64,000 bases of DNA from the NCBI RefSeq assembly GCF_023370075.1, contig NZ_CP097151.1:1-64000 (forward strand). The letters are read 5' to 3'. The position numbers and the translations under genes were made by a program. Positions 8,869-18,400 of this stretch are shown here, in pieces (the first letter of the stretch is position 1; each line of letters starts with the position of its first letter). Origin of the DNA: Deinococcus sp. QL22 (GTDB lineage Bacteria > Deinococcota > Deinococci > Deinococcales > Deinococcaceae). Below the pieces are notes generated by a model. The model ran no database searches, was not told the DNA's origin, and saw only the letters and a list, made by a program, of their open reading frames with translations.

Positions 8869-10416
8869 ATGCCCTCACAACTCAATCCACTGGTGTTGGA
8901 TCTGTACTTCCGCTCTCCGGGCGGCGAATTGGCGACCGCATACTTTGCCGAATTGCCAGAGTTTGCGGCACGGATGCAGCATGAGTGGCCGCGCTACGGA
9001 GTCACCGACTATGTCGGGAGCCATGAGGAAGGCTCGGAAATAGAGTGGGAAGATGAGGCCCTGAACGACGACGCCGTGCGCGTCGTGCAGGCCGTTCAGA
9101 GTTTTGCCAGCCAGCATCCGGCTGCCTCTCCAGAGCAGGTGCAGGCGCTCTTGACTGCCCTCGTCACCAGCGGCCAAGTGTCTTTGTCTGGAGATGCCGA
9201 CGATGTGCTGAACGTCAAGTGGGCCATGGAAGACGTGCACCTGGTCAGCTTAGGGCTGCACCTCGCGCACCCAGACATATTTGTGCCTTATGGATTCAAG
9301 AGCATGGAGGTCCCCTCACTTCACCAAGAGCTGCTGCAGATCGCTGCGGCCTTTGACATTGCTCTGCCCGCTGTGGCCGCCAAAAACGACACTTTAGGCC
9401 GCTGGCTTTACTTGGGTCAATTCAGCGCGGCACTCCAAGAGTTCAGGCAGCGCCATGACCTGACGGTGGCCGGGTTGTTGGCCGTCCTGTACCACTTTGG
9501 CCCGGCCTATGTCGCTTGCGAGCCTAGAGACGAACTGCCTGCGCCCCGCCACGCCTGGCTGCTGGTGGGCGGCGGCGAACAGGACGGCGATTACGGCTTT
9601 TTAGAAGAGATTTCGCCAGAACACGTCACCCACTGGCAGGGCAGCCTCGACATGCAGCGCGGCGACGTGTGTGTGATGTACATCCGCTCGCCTGTCAAAG
9701 AGATACATTCCCTGCTGCGCGTCGTGGAGGACGCCTACGTCGATCCGTTCTTTCATTACAAGCACGCGGTGCAGATCGGCGGCATCGTGCGCGTGCCCCG
9801 CGTTCCTTTTCAGGCCCTGAAGGCAGACGCTGTGTTTGGGGCCAGCACCCACATTGGCCGCAACCTGCAGGGCACCAGTGGGCAGATGCTCAGTGCCGCC
9901 GAATACAACGCTGTCCTTCAGATGTTGGCCGAGCGGGGCCTAGATCTCTCCAGCGTGCCGCACCTGCCGGAACAAGCTGAAGTCGATCTGGCTGATCTGG
10001 CCAACGAACGCGACGTGGAACTCCAACTGGTTGAGCCTCTGCTGCACCGACTCGGCCTGACCGAAAACGACTGGGTGCGGCAACTTCCGGTTCGCATGGG
10101 CCGGGGAGAACGCAATTATCCGGACTACGCCATTGGCGTGACGGGGACGCATCCAGAGCAGCGCGTGCATGCCCTGATCGAGGTCAAGTACCGGGCGTCC
10201 GGTGACCTCGCTTGGAAAGACGCCTTTTATCAGGCCAAGTCGTATGGCCTACGGCTGGGTGCACAGGCTCTACTGCTAGCAGCTGCGGACGGTGTAAGGC
10301 TCTACCAAAGACATCAAGACGACTTTATCTTCGAGCGTGGAGAGCCTTCTGACTGGAGGGACTTACACGATGACAATCTGCTCCAAATGAAGCGTTTGTT
10401 AATGCCTAGACGGTGA
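8869..10416 (+). CDS. Restriction endonuclease candidate: EVE-like reader plus PD-(D/E)XK nuclease
   Basis: This 515-aa protein has no family I can name, but its parts are readable. Residues about 1-210 are an uncharacterised helical region. Residues about 225-350 resemble an EVE/PUA-like base reader (HAWLLVGGGEQDGDYGF, then RGDVCVMYIRSP, then a GIVRVP strand). The C-terminus resembles the nuclease domain of type I HsdR-like enzymes: NYPDYAIGV gives D419 and ALIEVKYR gives E438-V-K440. A reader fused to a nuclease suggests modification-dependent restriction. It is the first gene of a plus-strand cassette inserted between pglX and pglZ, and diverges from pglZ. Domain assignment is fairly secure for the nuclease, less so for the reader. 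Confidence 0.72.
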   Translation: MPSQLNPLVLDLYFRSPGGELATAYFAELPEFAARMQHEWPRYGVTDYVGSHEEGSEIEWEDEALNDDAVRVVQAVQSFASQHPAASPEQVQALLTALVTSGQVSLSGDADDVLNVKWAMEDVHLVSLGLHLAHPDIFVPYGFKSMEVPSLHQELLQIAAAFDIALPAVAAKNDTLGRWLYLGQFSAALQEFRQRHDLTVAGLLAVLYHFGPAYVACEPRDELPAPRHAWLLVGGGEQDGDYGFLEEISPEHVTHWQGSLDMQRGDVCVMYIRSPVKEIHSLLRVVEDAYVDPFFHYKHAVQIGGIVRVPRVPFQALKADAVFGASTHIGRNLQGTSGQMLSAAEYNAVLQMLAERGLDLSSVPHLPEQAEVDLADLANERDVELQLVEPLLHRLGLTENDWVRQLPVRMGRGERNYPDYAIGVTGTHPEQRVHALIEVKYRASGDLAWKDAFYQAKSYGLRLGAQALLLAAADGVRLYQRHQDDFIFERGEPSDWRDLHDDNLLQMKRLLMPRR

Positions 10417-10507
10417 CACTTTGCCTCATATCGAATCTAGGGTGCTCGATCTCGCCGCGTAATGGTGTAATGGCTTTGTTTGGGAACTTGATCAAAATGG
10501 AGTGACC

Positions 10508-11551
10508 ATGAACTTAGAAGACGAAGCGGCACAACTCCGACAAGACCTTGAAGAGGCGGATCGGGCAGAGGTTCGGGTCGCTGTATTCGGCCAGCCTGGC
10601 GCCGGGAAATCATCTCTCGTTAACGCCATCCTTGGAGTAGATGAAGCGGTGGTTGGGGTGCATACAGATACCACGACAGGAATGAGTAGCCACTCTACCG
10701 CTACTGTTCCTGGCGTGGAGTTCTGTGACCTTCCCGGATATGGTACGGCGCGCTTTCCAAAAGAAACGTATTTCAAAGAATTTAAAGTGGATTCCTTTGA
10801 TGTGTACCTTTGTGTTAGCAGTGGGAAGATCGTTCAATCAGATGCGGAATTCTTTCGTTATCTTATAACCCACAGCCAGCCGTGCGTGTTCGTAGTTAAC
10901 CAACACGATCAACTCTGGCAGAAAGGGAAAACCACAGAGCAACTTGAAGAAGAGAAAATTGCTGATATCCAGAAACAGGTTGGTCTTGGTATACGGGTCA
11001 TTTTCACGAGCTGCCGTCCAGATCGTGATGACAATCTGAAGGGAATAGACGAAGTGAAGGATGCCGTGCTTGCGCTTCTGGATGATGTGAAAGCTGATCG
11101 TTGGCGACGATCAATGCAGGCGAAGACAGAGGCTTCGCTGGAAGCCAAAAAGGCAGCTAGCAAGCGTCGTGTCTTGAAAGCCTCCATGCTTGCAGTTGTG
11201 AACGGAGCACTAAACATTATTCCTGGCCTTGATATTGCTGTTGACATGACCGTCATTCGCAATATGTACAAGGAGATACGGCGGGATTACGGTTTGACAG
11301 AAAAAGATTTAGATGGACTGGGTGACTACGGGGGATCAGAAGCGGAATTTCTTCAGGCTCTTCTGAGGGCTGCCTTCAAAGCTGCAGGAACGACGGCAGC
11401 ATTCAAAATTCCGTTGAAATTTGTTCCGATTGTTGGGAATATTGTCAGTGGTACTCTGTCATTGGGTGCATGTGTCACATCCGGCAACGCTTACGTTGAT
11501 GCCTGTCATGATCTGGCTTCCAAGAGACTCACTGAACGCCTGAGACGCTGA
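10508..11551 (+). CDS. IRG/DUF697-like membrane-associated GTPase
   Basis: This 347-aa P-loop GTPase has G1 GQPGAGKS (28-35), a threonine-rich switch I (TDTTTG), G3 DLPGYG (74-79) and a G4-like NQHD (131-134) in place of NKxD. The C-terminal half has two hydrophobic glycine-rich segments (about 224-250 and 301-325), the layout of bacterial relatives of interferon-inducible GTPases and DUF697 proteins, which act at membranes. I choose the ATG at 10508 because GGAG lies five bases before it; an upstream GTG at 10502 is possible. The next gene begins one base after its stop and encodes a related GTPase, so the two probably form a pair. The role is unknown; a place inside a BREX locus suggests defence. 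Confidence 0.75.
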   Translation: MNLEDEAAQLRQDLEEADRAEVRVAVFGQPGAGKSSLVNAILGVDEAVVGVHTDTTTGMSSHSTATVPGVEFCDLPGYGTARFPKETYFKEFKVDSFDVYLCVSSGKIVQSDAEFFRYLITHSQPCVFVVNQHDQLWQKGKTTEQLEEEKIADIQKQVGLGIRVIFTSCRPDRDDNLKGIDEVKDAVLALLDDVKADRWRRSMQAKTEASLEAKKAASKRRVLKASMLAVVNGALNIIPGLDIAVDMTVIRNMYKEIRRDYGLTEKDLDGLGDYGGSEAEFLQALLRAAFKAAGTTAAFKIPLKFVPIVGNIVSGTLSLGACVTSGNAYVDACHDLASKRLTERLRR

Positions 11552-11552
11552 G

Positions 11553-12257
11553 ATGTGGTGGTTCCTCGTCTTTCCTGTGGTTAAGCTCATTATTGGTGTC
11601 GTGGACGCGGTAGCAAGTGAAGCAACGCCAACTGCACCAACCAAGCCATCAACTTCTGACTTCAACTCAGGAATTGAAGTGGAAACGATACTGACAAGTA
11701 ATCTGTGCCGTCTGCAGACTGAGCTTCGTAACTCATCGCTCCGCAAAATCGCCTTCATAGGTCAACCTGGTGCAGGGAAGTCCACTGCCCTAGATAATCT
11801 GACGGACGAATGCCTGCAGCCCAGGCCAGGTATTGGTGTCAGCACAGATATGACGGATTGGTCTGTAGAACGAGACGTGACCCTCTACTCATCATTCAAA
11901 GACTTTATTTTCGTGGATGCACCTGGATACGGCACAATACGGCATCCGACTGACACCTACCTCAGGCTCTTTCCCTTCGACCTGTTCGATGAAATCTTTG
12001 TTTTCTTGAACGGTAAGCTGCTGGATTCTGACGAGCGGCTTGTTCAATACGCCAGAAATCAGAAGCGGAAAATCACGGTTGTCCAAACACATGCACACAG
12101 GTTCAGCGTCTTAGAGCAGGAGATACGGCATCACGATCTGCGTGCACGACTCGGCGTAGAAGATCACCAGATTCTATACCTCGAGAACAGGACTGGGAGT
12201 GGAATTGCTGAGCTCAAGAGTGCTGTGTTTGGACATGGCGCTGCCAACTCGGTCTAA
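11553..12257 (+). CDS. Second small GTPase with N-terminal membrane anchor
   Basis: This 234-aa protein shares its motifs with the upstream GTPase: G1 GQPGAGKST (70-78) and G3 DAPGYG (122-127). It differs in layout. It begins with a hydrophobic segment (residues 1-22, MWWFLVFPVVKLIIGVV) and lacks the C-terminal membrane region. The G4 position reads VQTHAH (about 177-182) with no NKxD-like motif, so nucleotide specificity or turnover may be altered. It starts one base after the previous stop. Two unequal paralogues, one anchored at its N-terminus and one at its C-terminus, suggest a heteromeric membrane complex (inference). It ends only 18 bp from the converging NADAR gene, with no terminator seen between them. 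Confidence 0.72.
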   Translation: MWWFLVFPVVKLIIGVVDAVASEATPTAPTKPSTSDFNSGIEVETILTSNLCRLQTELRNSSLRKIAFIGQPGAGKSTALDNLTDECLQPRPGIGVSTDMTDWSVERDVTLYSSFKDFIFVDAPGYGTIRHPTDTYLRLFPFDLFDEIFVFLNGKLLDSDERLVQYARNQKRKITVVQTHAHRFSVLEQEIRHHDLRARLGVEDHQILYLENRTGSGIAELKSAVFGHGAANSV

Positions 12258-12275
12258 TGTAATCTGCCTGTTCTG

Positions 12276-12953
12276 TCAGAACAAAGATGGTTGGGCAGCG
12301 CCTGAATTTCGCTTATTTCCTAATGCATCTAGGAAAGCCTGCTGCCCAGCGAGTGCCTCTGTCCAAATACCTGCCTGGCGCAGGCCTAGGCGCATAGCCG
12401 CACACCGCGCCTGACAGGCTGACGATTTTTGCGGATTAAAGGCGATGTCTGTGAAGCCTGCATAACCTTCCAGCGCGGCCAGATGCTCTGGATGCTGCGC
12501 CAACGCCTGGAGATACAGCCAGTCGTAAAATGCGGTCATAGGCTGCCTCGGCCACACTTCACCGAAAAAATCGAACTGCTGAATGTCCGGGCGCCCTTTC
12601 ACACGCTCATCCAGCTTGGCGTCGCGGCTGCTGGCCCGGTACAGGTCAGGAAAGTGGTCGCCATTCTGGAAGACTTTGCTGCCTTGATAGGCCGACTCTA
12701 CCGAAAGCCGCTGCCCAGTCGGAGCTTCAAACGTGAGGTTGAAGGCGCTGAGCTTGATCCCCAGCGGGTCGCTGCCCTTCGACGAGATCTCCAGCAACGG
12801 GCTAACTGCTTGAGCGGCAGCCGAGGTATGCAGCTCAGCAATCGAACGCTGAGCCTGAGCGCGCGAGAGGCCCGCATGCCACTTGAAGCTGACGGTTTTC
12901 TCCTGCACAAAAGGGGAAGTGGAAGAAGGGAGGAAGACAGGACGCTCAGCCAT
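12276..12953 (-). CDS. NADAR-family protein, probable DarT antitoxin
   Basis: This 225-aa protein matches the DarT1-associated NADAR family as I recall it (VSFKWHAGL, then ISSKGSDPLGIKLSAFNL, SVESAYQGSKVF, FFGEVWP, TAFYDWLYL, FTDIAFNPQKS). Characterised members remove ADP-ribose from guanine in DNA and so protect the host from DarT1-type toxins. I start it at the ATG at 12953, two bases after the toxin stop (TAG-GT-ATG); a longer frame from 12980 adds nine unconvincing residues. The last five residues are QPSLF, close to the QLxLF sliding-clamp binding motif. The gene ends the long minus-strand operon. The family call is strong because the adjacent gene has a DarT domain. Confidence 0.82.
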   Translation of the reverse strand: MAERPVFLPSSTSPFVQEKTVSFKWHAGLSRAQAQRSIAELHTSAAAQAVSPLLEISSKGSDPLGIKLSAFNLTFEAPTGQRLSVESAYQGSKVFQNGDHFPDLYRASSRDAKLDERVKGRPDIQQFDFFGEVWPRQPMTAFYDWLYLQALAQHPEHLAALEGYAGFTDIAFNPQKSSACQARCAAMRLGLRQAGIWTEALAGQQAFLDALGNKRNSGAAQPSLF

Positions 12954-12955
12954 AC

Positions 12956-15496
12956 CTAGAACCGTACCGGATTTTGCCAATGGACATAGTCCTGGCGAGC
13001 CTCAAACAACTTGGGCCTCTGTAGCACGGCGATAGAACGCCCCTGCCCATCTTCAACCTGATGAACGTTGGGCACGAAATTGACGTGGATTTCACGGATA
13101 AACCGCGTCGAAATGGCTTCAAAAACCAACACTTCCGCTTGGGGATCAGTAGGAAAATGCTCTGGCAACCGCAGTTGAGTTCGGATTGGCACATTGCCAA
13201 ACATTCCTTCCAGTGCTGCCGCGCCTTTAAGAGTGGCCTCATCCCGCTGGGGAATTCCTGCACTGGCCGCGTTGATTTCCACAAATCCGCAATCCAGTTC
13301 CCAAAGCAATGAAGGCTCCAGTACCAGCACCGCCCATTTCACCTGTGGATGTTCTTGACGGTAACGGTAGAACATCCTGTAATTGGGATGGCTGATGCTC
13401 AGGCAGGTGGCATGCTCACGTTGGTCGAGGCGAAGCGCATCGTTCCAATGAAAGGCCGTCTGAGCCAGATCACGGCGGCTCAGAATGCCCTGACGCACAA
13501 TGCCGGGCAAATTGTCTAAGCGGGTAAAGTGAACCAGTTGCTTGATCTGCCGCTCGTGTAGCAGCGTTCGGATAGCTGCTGAAGTTTCGTTGAATTTCGG
13601 CTGAACAAAAGTCCGCTGTGCCGATTGAGCTTCTAATAGGAGATTGGGCGGTAGGGTTTTAGACTCCCCCCAGTTTGCGTAGGTGGCGATCAAATCCACC
13701 CGTTCTGCTGGACGGTAATGGGCTAGCCAACCCTGAGTGTCGAGCCATTGTGCAACGGTTTGGATATCAAAAGGAATACTGGACGTTTCGCTCATTACCT
13801 GCCGGCTTAGGACAGAAGTCCGGAGGGTTTCACTTAGTGCTTGACGGAAGATACTGACTTGATAGGAAGCGGTAAAGGCTAACGGCTGCCCACATACCAC
13901 GCCGCCGCCAACTTCAAAGACATACATGAGCTGCTGCGTTGAGAGGGGGGCTACGTCCCTTTTTGTAGCTTGCCGCACTCCACTGGTTGGCAAAAATTTG
14001 TGGTAGATCTCCTCAAACTCTTCAAGCGCCCGCAGATCAAGGCTCCACTTCTCGACCACTTTTCTGATCCAGTCGGTGGCCAGTCTGAGGCTGAACGGCT
14101 TGGCTTGATGGCCTTTTGACACAGGCAAGCTTGTCACGCTCACTTTGAGCACTTCGCTCACAGCTTGCTGCAAAGCTTGTGCCTGAGCAGGATTAGAGAA
14201 GCTCAGCGCACAGTCACACACCACCGACCCACCCAACTGGAGGATGACAACGTGACGCGAGTCAGCAAGCACTTCTAGATTTAATGGCTCCGGTGAATCT
14301 ATGTAATCATCTACCACAATTGTGACTTCATCTTCTATGGCTAGTTCGCTCTCTGAAGAATCGCTGTCTTCATTCAAATCCTCATCGAGAATGTCGATGT
14401 ACTGCATAGATTCAAATGGCGTTCCTTGCATCTGCTCATACTCACGCTCATATTCCATGTCATGAAATGCTCTTAAACTGGACCGGGAGAATGGGTATTC
14501 TTCTCTGTAGAAAAGATCAGGCTCACATCCAGCAACTCCATGACCTGTAAAAATATAAGAATCAAAGTCCTGACGTGAAACTTTAGATTGGTCTGTAGCC
14601 CATGCATCCGGTGGCCAAACCAATTCTCGTAAAGACACATCAGGGCAGTTGTCTTGAACAATATGGCCAGGCTTGACCAGATAAACCATGTTTTTATCGA
14701 GCCAAGCATCGACTTGCACCGAGCTAAAGATGGGTGGGTTTTGAATACACCATCCTCGCTGTACAGCTGAAGCTCTTGCGCCAGTCAAATTTCCAAGCCG
14801 ACGTACGAGCCTCTCAACGTCTCTTCTGGTTTCAAAAAGAAATGGCGTCGCACCCACCAGACGCCCATTCAATAAGATGGCGTACTGTTGGGCTTGCTCT
14901 GATATCCCTGATTTAGGTTCTTCACTCTTGTTGATGCCCTCGGGCTGAGTGAATGATACAGACGAAACTTGACTCGGCTGATCAGGGTCACCGACTTCAC
15001 TTTCAACCGATTCAAAGACCTCGTCTTGTCCCGCTAAATCAGGGCGTGCTTCTGCTCCCTGACCGACCTTCGCTGCAGTTTGCGAAGGCAAGGGTGGCAA
15101 GGGGTAAGTACGCTCTACACGCTTGACCTGCGTCCTCTCGAATTCGGCATATTCGCTGTAAAAGGCAAAGGGGCGGAGCTGATCCGGCGACAGGAGGCCC
15201 AACAGGCAGCAGCCAAAGAGGGTGGGCTTGAGAGAAGTCAGCCCCTGCTGCGCCAACCACTGCGCCAGATCCACCGGTTCCAGTTCCCGGCTGTAGTCAC
15301 TGTCGCCGGTATAACGGACGAAATAGACCTGTTCTTTACTGAGCCGCGTCAGTAGGATTTGAAGCCCAACTAAATGCCGGAAGCTCTGAAAGCGGTAAGC
15401 CGTCGCATTGACGACTTGCCCATTGATGAGCAGGACATAGGTGAGGGGGACGGAGGAAGACGGGATTGGGGCGTTATTCAGACCGCTTTCGCTCAC
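12956..15496 (-). CDS. DarT-type DNA ADP-ribosyltransferase with four N-terminal repeats
   Basis: The C-terminus (about 648-846) of this 846-aa protein is a DarT domain (DUF4433): LVHFTRLDNLPGIVRQGI with H656, RLDQREHATCLSISHPNY, and AEVLVFEAI with E788 in the place of the DarT catalytic glutamate. DarT enzymes use NAD+ to ADP-ribosylate DNA. Most are about 200 residues; this one carries some 640 extra. By eye that region holds four related units, at about 19-92, 205-277, 414-488 and 523-596. Each starts with a beta-hairpin pattern (YVLLINGQVV, YAILLNGRLV, VVILQLGGSVV, MYVFEVGGGVV), then a helix, and ends with a W-containing segment. An acidic linker lies at 370-405. The GTG start overlaps the pglX stop (GTGA) and the NADAR antitoxin follows at once. 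Confidence 0.85.
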   Translation of the reverse strand: MSESGLNNAPIPSSSVPLTYVLLINGQVVNATAYRFQSFRHLVGLQILLTRLSKEQVYFVRYTGDSDYSRELEPVDLAQWLAQQGLTSLKPTLFGCCLLGLLSPDQLRPFAFYSEYAEFERTQVKRVERTYPLPPLPSQTAAKVGQGAEARPDLAGQDEVFESVESEVGDPDQPSQVSSVSFTQPEGINKSEEPKSGISEQAQQYAILLNGRLVGATPFLFETRRDVERLVRRLGNLTGARASAVQRGWCIQNPPIFSSVQVDAWLDKNMVYLVKPGHIVQDNCPDVSLRELVWPPDAWATDQSKVSRQDFDSYIFTGHGVAGCEPDLFYREEYPFSRSSLRAFHDMEYEREYEQMQGTPFESMQYIDILDEDLNEDSDSSESELAIEDEVTIVVDDYIDSPEPLNLEVLADSRHVVILQLGGSVVCDCALSFSNPAQAQALQQAVSEVLKVSVTSLPVSKGHQAKPFSLRLATDWIRKVVEKWSLDLRALEEFEEIYHKFLPTSGVRQATKRDVAPLSTQQLMYVFEVGGGVVCGQPLAFTASYQVSIFRQALSETLRTSVLSRQVMSETSSIPFDIQTVAQWLDTQGWLAHYRPAERVDLIATYANWGESKTLPPNLLLEAQSAQRTFVQPKFNETSAAIRTLLHERQIKQLVHFTRLDNLPGIVRQGILSRRDLAQTAFHWNDALRLDQREHATCLSISHPNYRMFYRYRQEHPQVKWAVLVLEPSLLWELDCGFVEINAASAGIPQRDEATLKGAAALEGMFGNVPIRTQLRLPEHFPTDPQAEVLVFEAISTRFIREIHVNFVPNVHQVEDGQGRSIAVLQRPKLFEARQDYVHWQNPVRF

Positions 15497-18400
15497 GCTT
15501 GCCCTATCTCCGTTTTCCCAGCTTCAGCCTTCTCCGCCAAAGTAAAGTGCAGGTCGTTGTGCCGCTCGTTGCTGAGGTGTTTTTCGATGTCCGTTTGCGG
15601 CCCCTTTTCACCGAAATCCTGCTTGCCGGGATCGTTGCCCCGGTCTTTGCCCCACTTCACGTTCACCTTGCCCCGCAGCACGCCCGCTTCCACAAAGGGA
15701 CGGATATTCAGGCGCACGCCGTCATTCAAGTCAGGGTTCCAGCCCTGCGGTTGCCCCGCCAAGTCCTTCCAGCGCACGTAGATGTCGTAGGGTGGCTCGC
15801 CCAGCAAGATCGCCTCTAGCTTGCGCTGTAGCCCCAGCGCCGCCGCCAGCCGTTCCTGCGCTCCCTTCTCGCCCGCTGCACTGGCCGCCCGTTGCCCGTC
15901 TATCCACGCGCCCAAGTACGTATAGGTCAGCTTTTCCAGCCGCGCCCGGTCGAGCAGATGGTAATTGACCACCGCCCCAAAGCCGTCTTTGCGCCCGTCC
16001 CAAATGTGCCACAGGAAGGGCCGATGATGAAACAGCTTGGTGTGCCCCTCAAAAAACCCGGATTGCAGCCAACCCTCCAGCGATTCTGCGCCCACCTGTG
16101 CCAGCAGTTCGCGCAGTTTGGCGGCGTTCCAGCTTGCGCCGTACACGCTCGCCAACGTGTCCATCAGGCGTTCGTAGGCGGGGCGGGCCGCACGCAGTCC
16201 CGGCAGGGGCAGAATGCCGTCTGGTTCGAGCACGATTCCGTCTTCTATTTGATCCGGCCAACGGTAACCGAGCAAGCGGGCGAGGGCCACATGCAAAGGC
16301 TGGGTTGTTTCTGTGACCCTACCCTTAAACAGCCATTGGGTAGGATCATTGCTATACGGTTCGGGCAACCCATTGGGATACTTCTCCGCCGCGACTTGCT
16401 GCCAGTAAGGCAGATCAAAGGGTACTTTGACTAAAGTGGCATTCGCTACGGCAAGTTTTTGATCGATTTCTCTTACAGAATCTCTATAAATATCGCTGGA
16501 TAGAAAGGCGTATAAGGCGGTCAAATTAGTTCTGTCTTTTGGAATAATTGGTGAAGCATTACTATCAAACAAATCTCCCAGAAATACAGCAACTGGAAGA
16601 TCAGCCATTTGACTTACAGATACTCCCAAGTTACCCCAAGCTTTCATCCCCTGCAATCTACTGATTTCCCGTCCACTACTCTGCCACTTTATAACTGACT
16701 CAAGGCCACCATAATCTTTTGAAACATCTATGGTACTTTGAAAAAATTTAAATCCGTCCAAATTTTCTATTTCCCAAAAGTTAAATCTAAAGCGCGCATC
16801 ATCTCCGGTTTTAATTCCTTGATAGCTGTCTGCATATTCACTCAGCAATGGAATATTTAGAGCCTCTACTAGAGCAACCCTTGAATCAGGATTCCCCTTT
16901 TGTCCTTCCTGTCCTAACTTCAAAATTTCCCCAATTAGCAACGCCTCAGATTTTCCATCCGTCGTTTTAGCCTCGCTCACATCAATACCCATCATTTCGT
17001 GGGTTCTTAAAGGCATTTGATTCGTCAAAGTTACAAACGAAATATTGAAGTCCCACATTGGCGTAGAGAAGGATTTAACTCCCAGCCTTGCTACCCAGTC
17101 CCATTGCTGTTCTTTCAGCAACACCTCACGTAGCTTTTTGTAGCTTCCTAAGAACAGCCAGTTTTGTGGCGTGACTAGGCTATAAGTTCCCCCCGGCTTG
17201 GCAAAGGCACGGGCACGTTCCACAAAGGCAGTAGCGAGGTCGGCTTTGGCGGCGGCGTGGCGCTGTTCTATAAACGTTTTTAGCGTGTCTCCCTGATTCC
17301 CACGTCCTAGATACGGCACGTTGGTAATCACCAGATGGTAGGTGTCGCCCAACAAACGGGCAGCGCGGGCCACACCCTGCACGGTGTCTCCAAAAATAGC
17401 GGCGGCGGGATCGTGGGCCTGCTCGCGGGTCAGCAGGGCGTCTATCACCTCGGGCAAGCCCTCTAACGCCTGCTCGCCAAAAATGCCCAGATTCTTTTGG
17501 ATGCTCTGGCGCGGGTTGATCAGGCTGCCGAGGTCGGGCGCGTCCCTGAATTCTTCGTGCAAAATGCGGAACACGTTGCGGGTATTGGGGTCGTCGGCCA
17601 GACTCAGCCAGTCGTCTATGCCCGCGCCGATGCTCAGGCCACTGCACGCAATCTGGGGCGTGGGAATCGGGCGGTAGCCTCCGGCCTTCCACGCTTCTAA
17701 CGTCAGATTAAAGGCGGCCAGTTGGGTACAGCGTGGGTCAAGCTCCAAGCCGTGCAGGTTGTCGCGCAGCACGGCTTCGGCGGCTTCTATTTCGCTCAAA
17801 TTCTCTTCCAGCATCCGCAGGCGGCGCAGCAGGGCAAAGGCCGCCACCAAAAAATGGCCGGAGCCACAGCACGGGTCTATGATTTTCAGGTCGCGGGTGT
17901 GGGCAGGCCAACCGGGGAAACTGCCCGCAGCGGGCGTGCCGTCTTCGTTCAGTCTTAAATAGCTTTGGTCGGTGGGCAACGGCTGATTCGGGTTGCGGGC
18001 CGTCCACCACGCGCCAATGGTGTTGTGCAGCATAAACTGCACCATGTAATGCTCGGTAAACAGCTGCGTGACCGGGCTAATGTCTGCGCCCGAAATCTTG
18101 CGCCCGCTGGCATTCACCTGCTGTTTGCGGGCCGTCTGCCAGAACTGGTACACCCACCCGAGGCTGTCGTCGGCCACAAAGGCGGGCTTGGGAATGCCTT
18201 CAATCAGGGCTTCTAATTTCTGGCGGTATTCGGGGGCAAAGCGCACCCTCAGCAGCGGGTCGGTGGGCCTAAAAATACCGGGCAGCATCCTGGCGGCGTA
18301 GCGAGCAGCGGCGGCGTAAGCATCCGCGTCGCCTTCTTCCTGCGCCAGTTCGTCCAAGTCGTCCATGCTCACGCTCACGCCGTGTTCCGGGTGCATCAGC

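Noticed and set aside
12269..12283. Palindrome TGTTCTGTCAGAACA as terminator between converging genes
   Set aside because: It has a one-base centre, no T-run and lies partly in the NADAR coding end; too weak to call.
17311..17322. PglX motif IV reads NVPY, not NPPY, as a possible dead methylase
   Set aside because: The catalytic Asn and the P-Y are kept, and I recall this variant in other BREX methylases.
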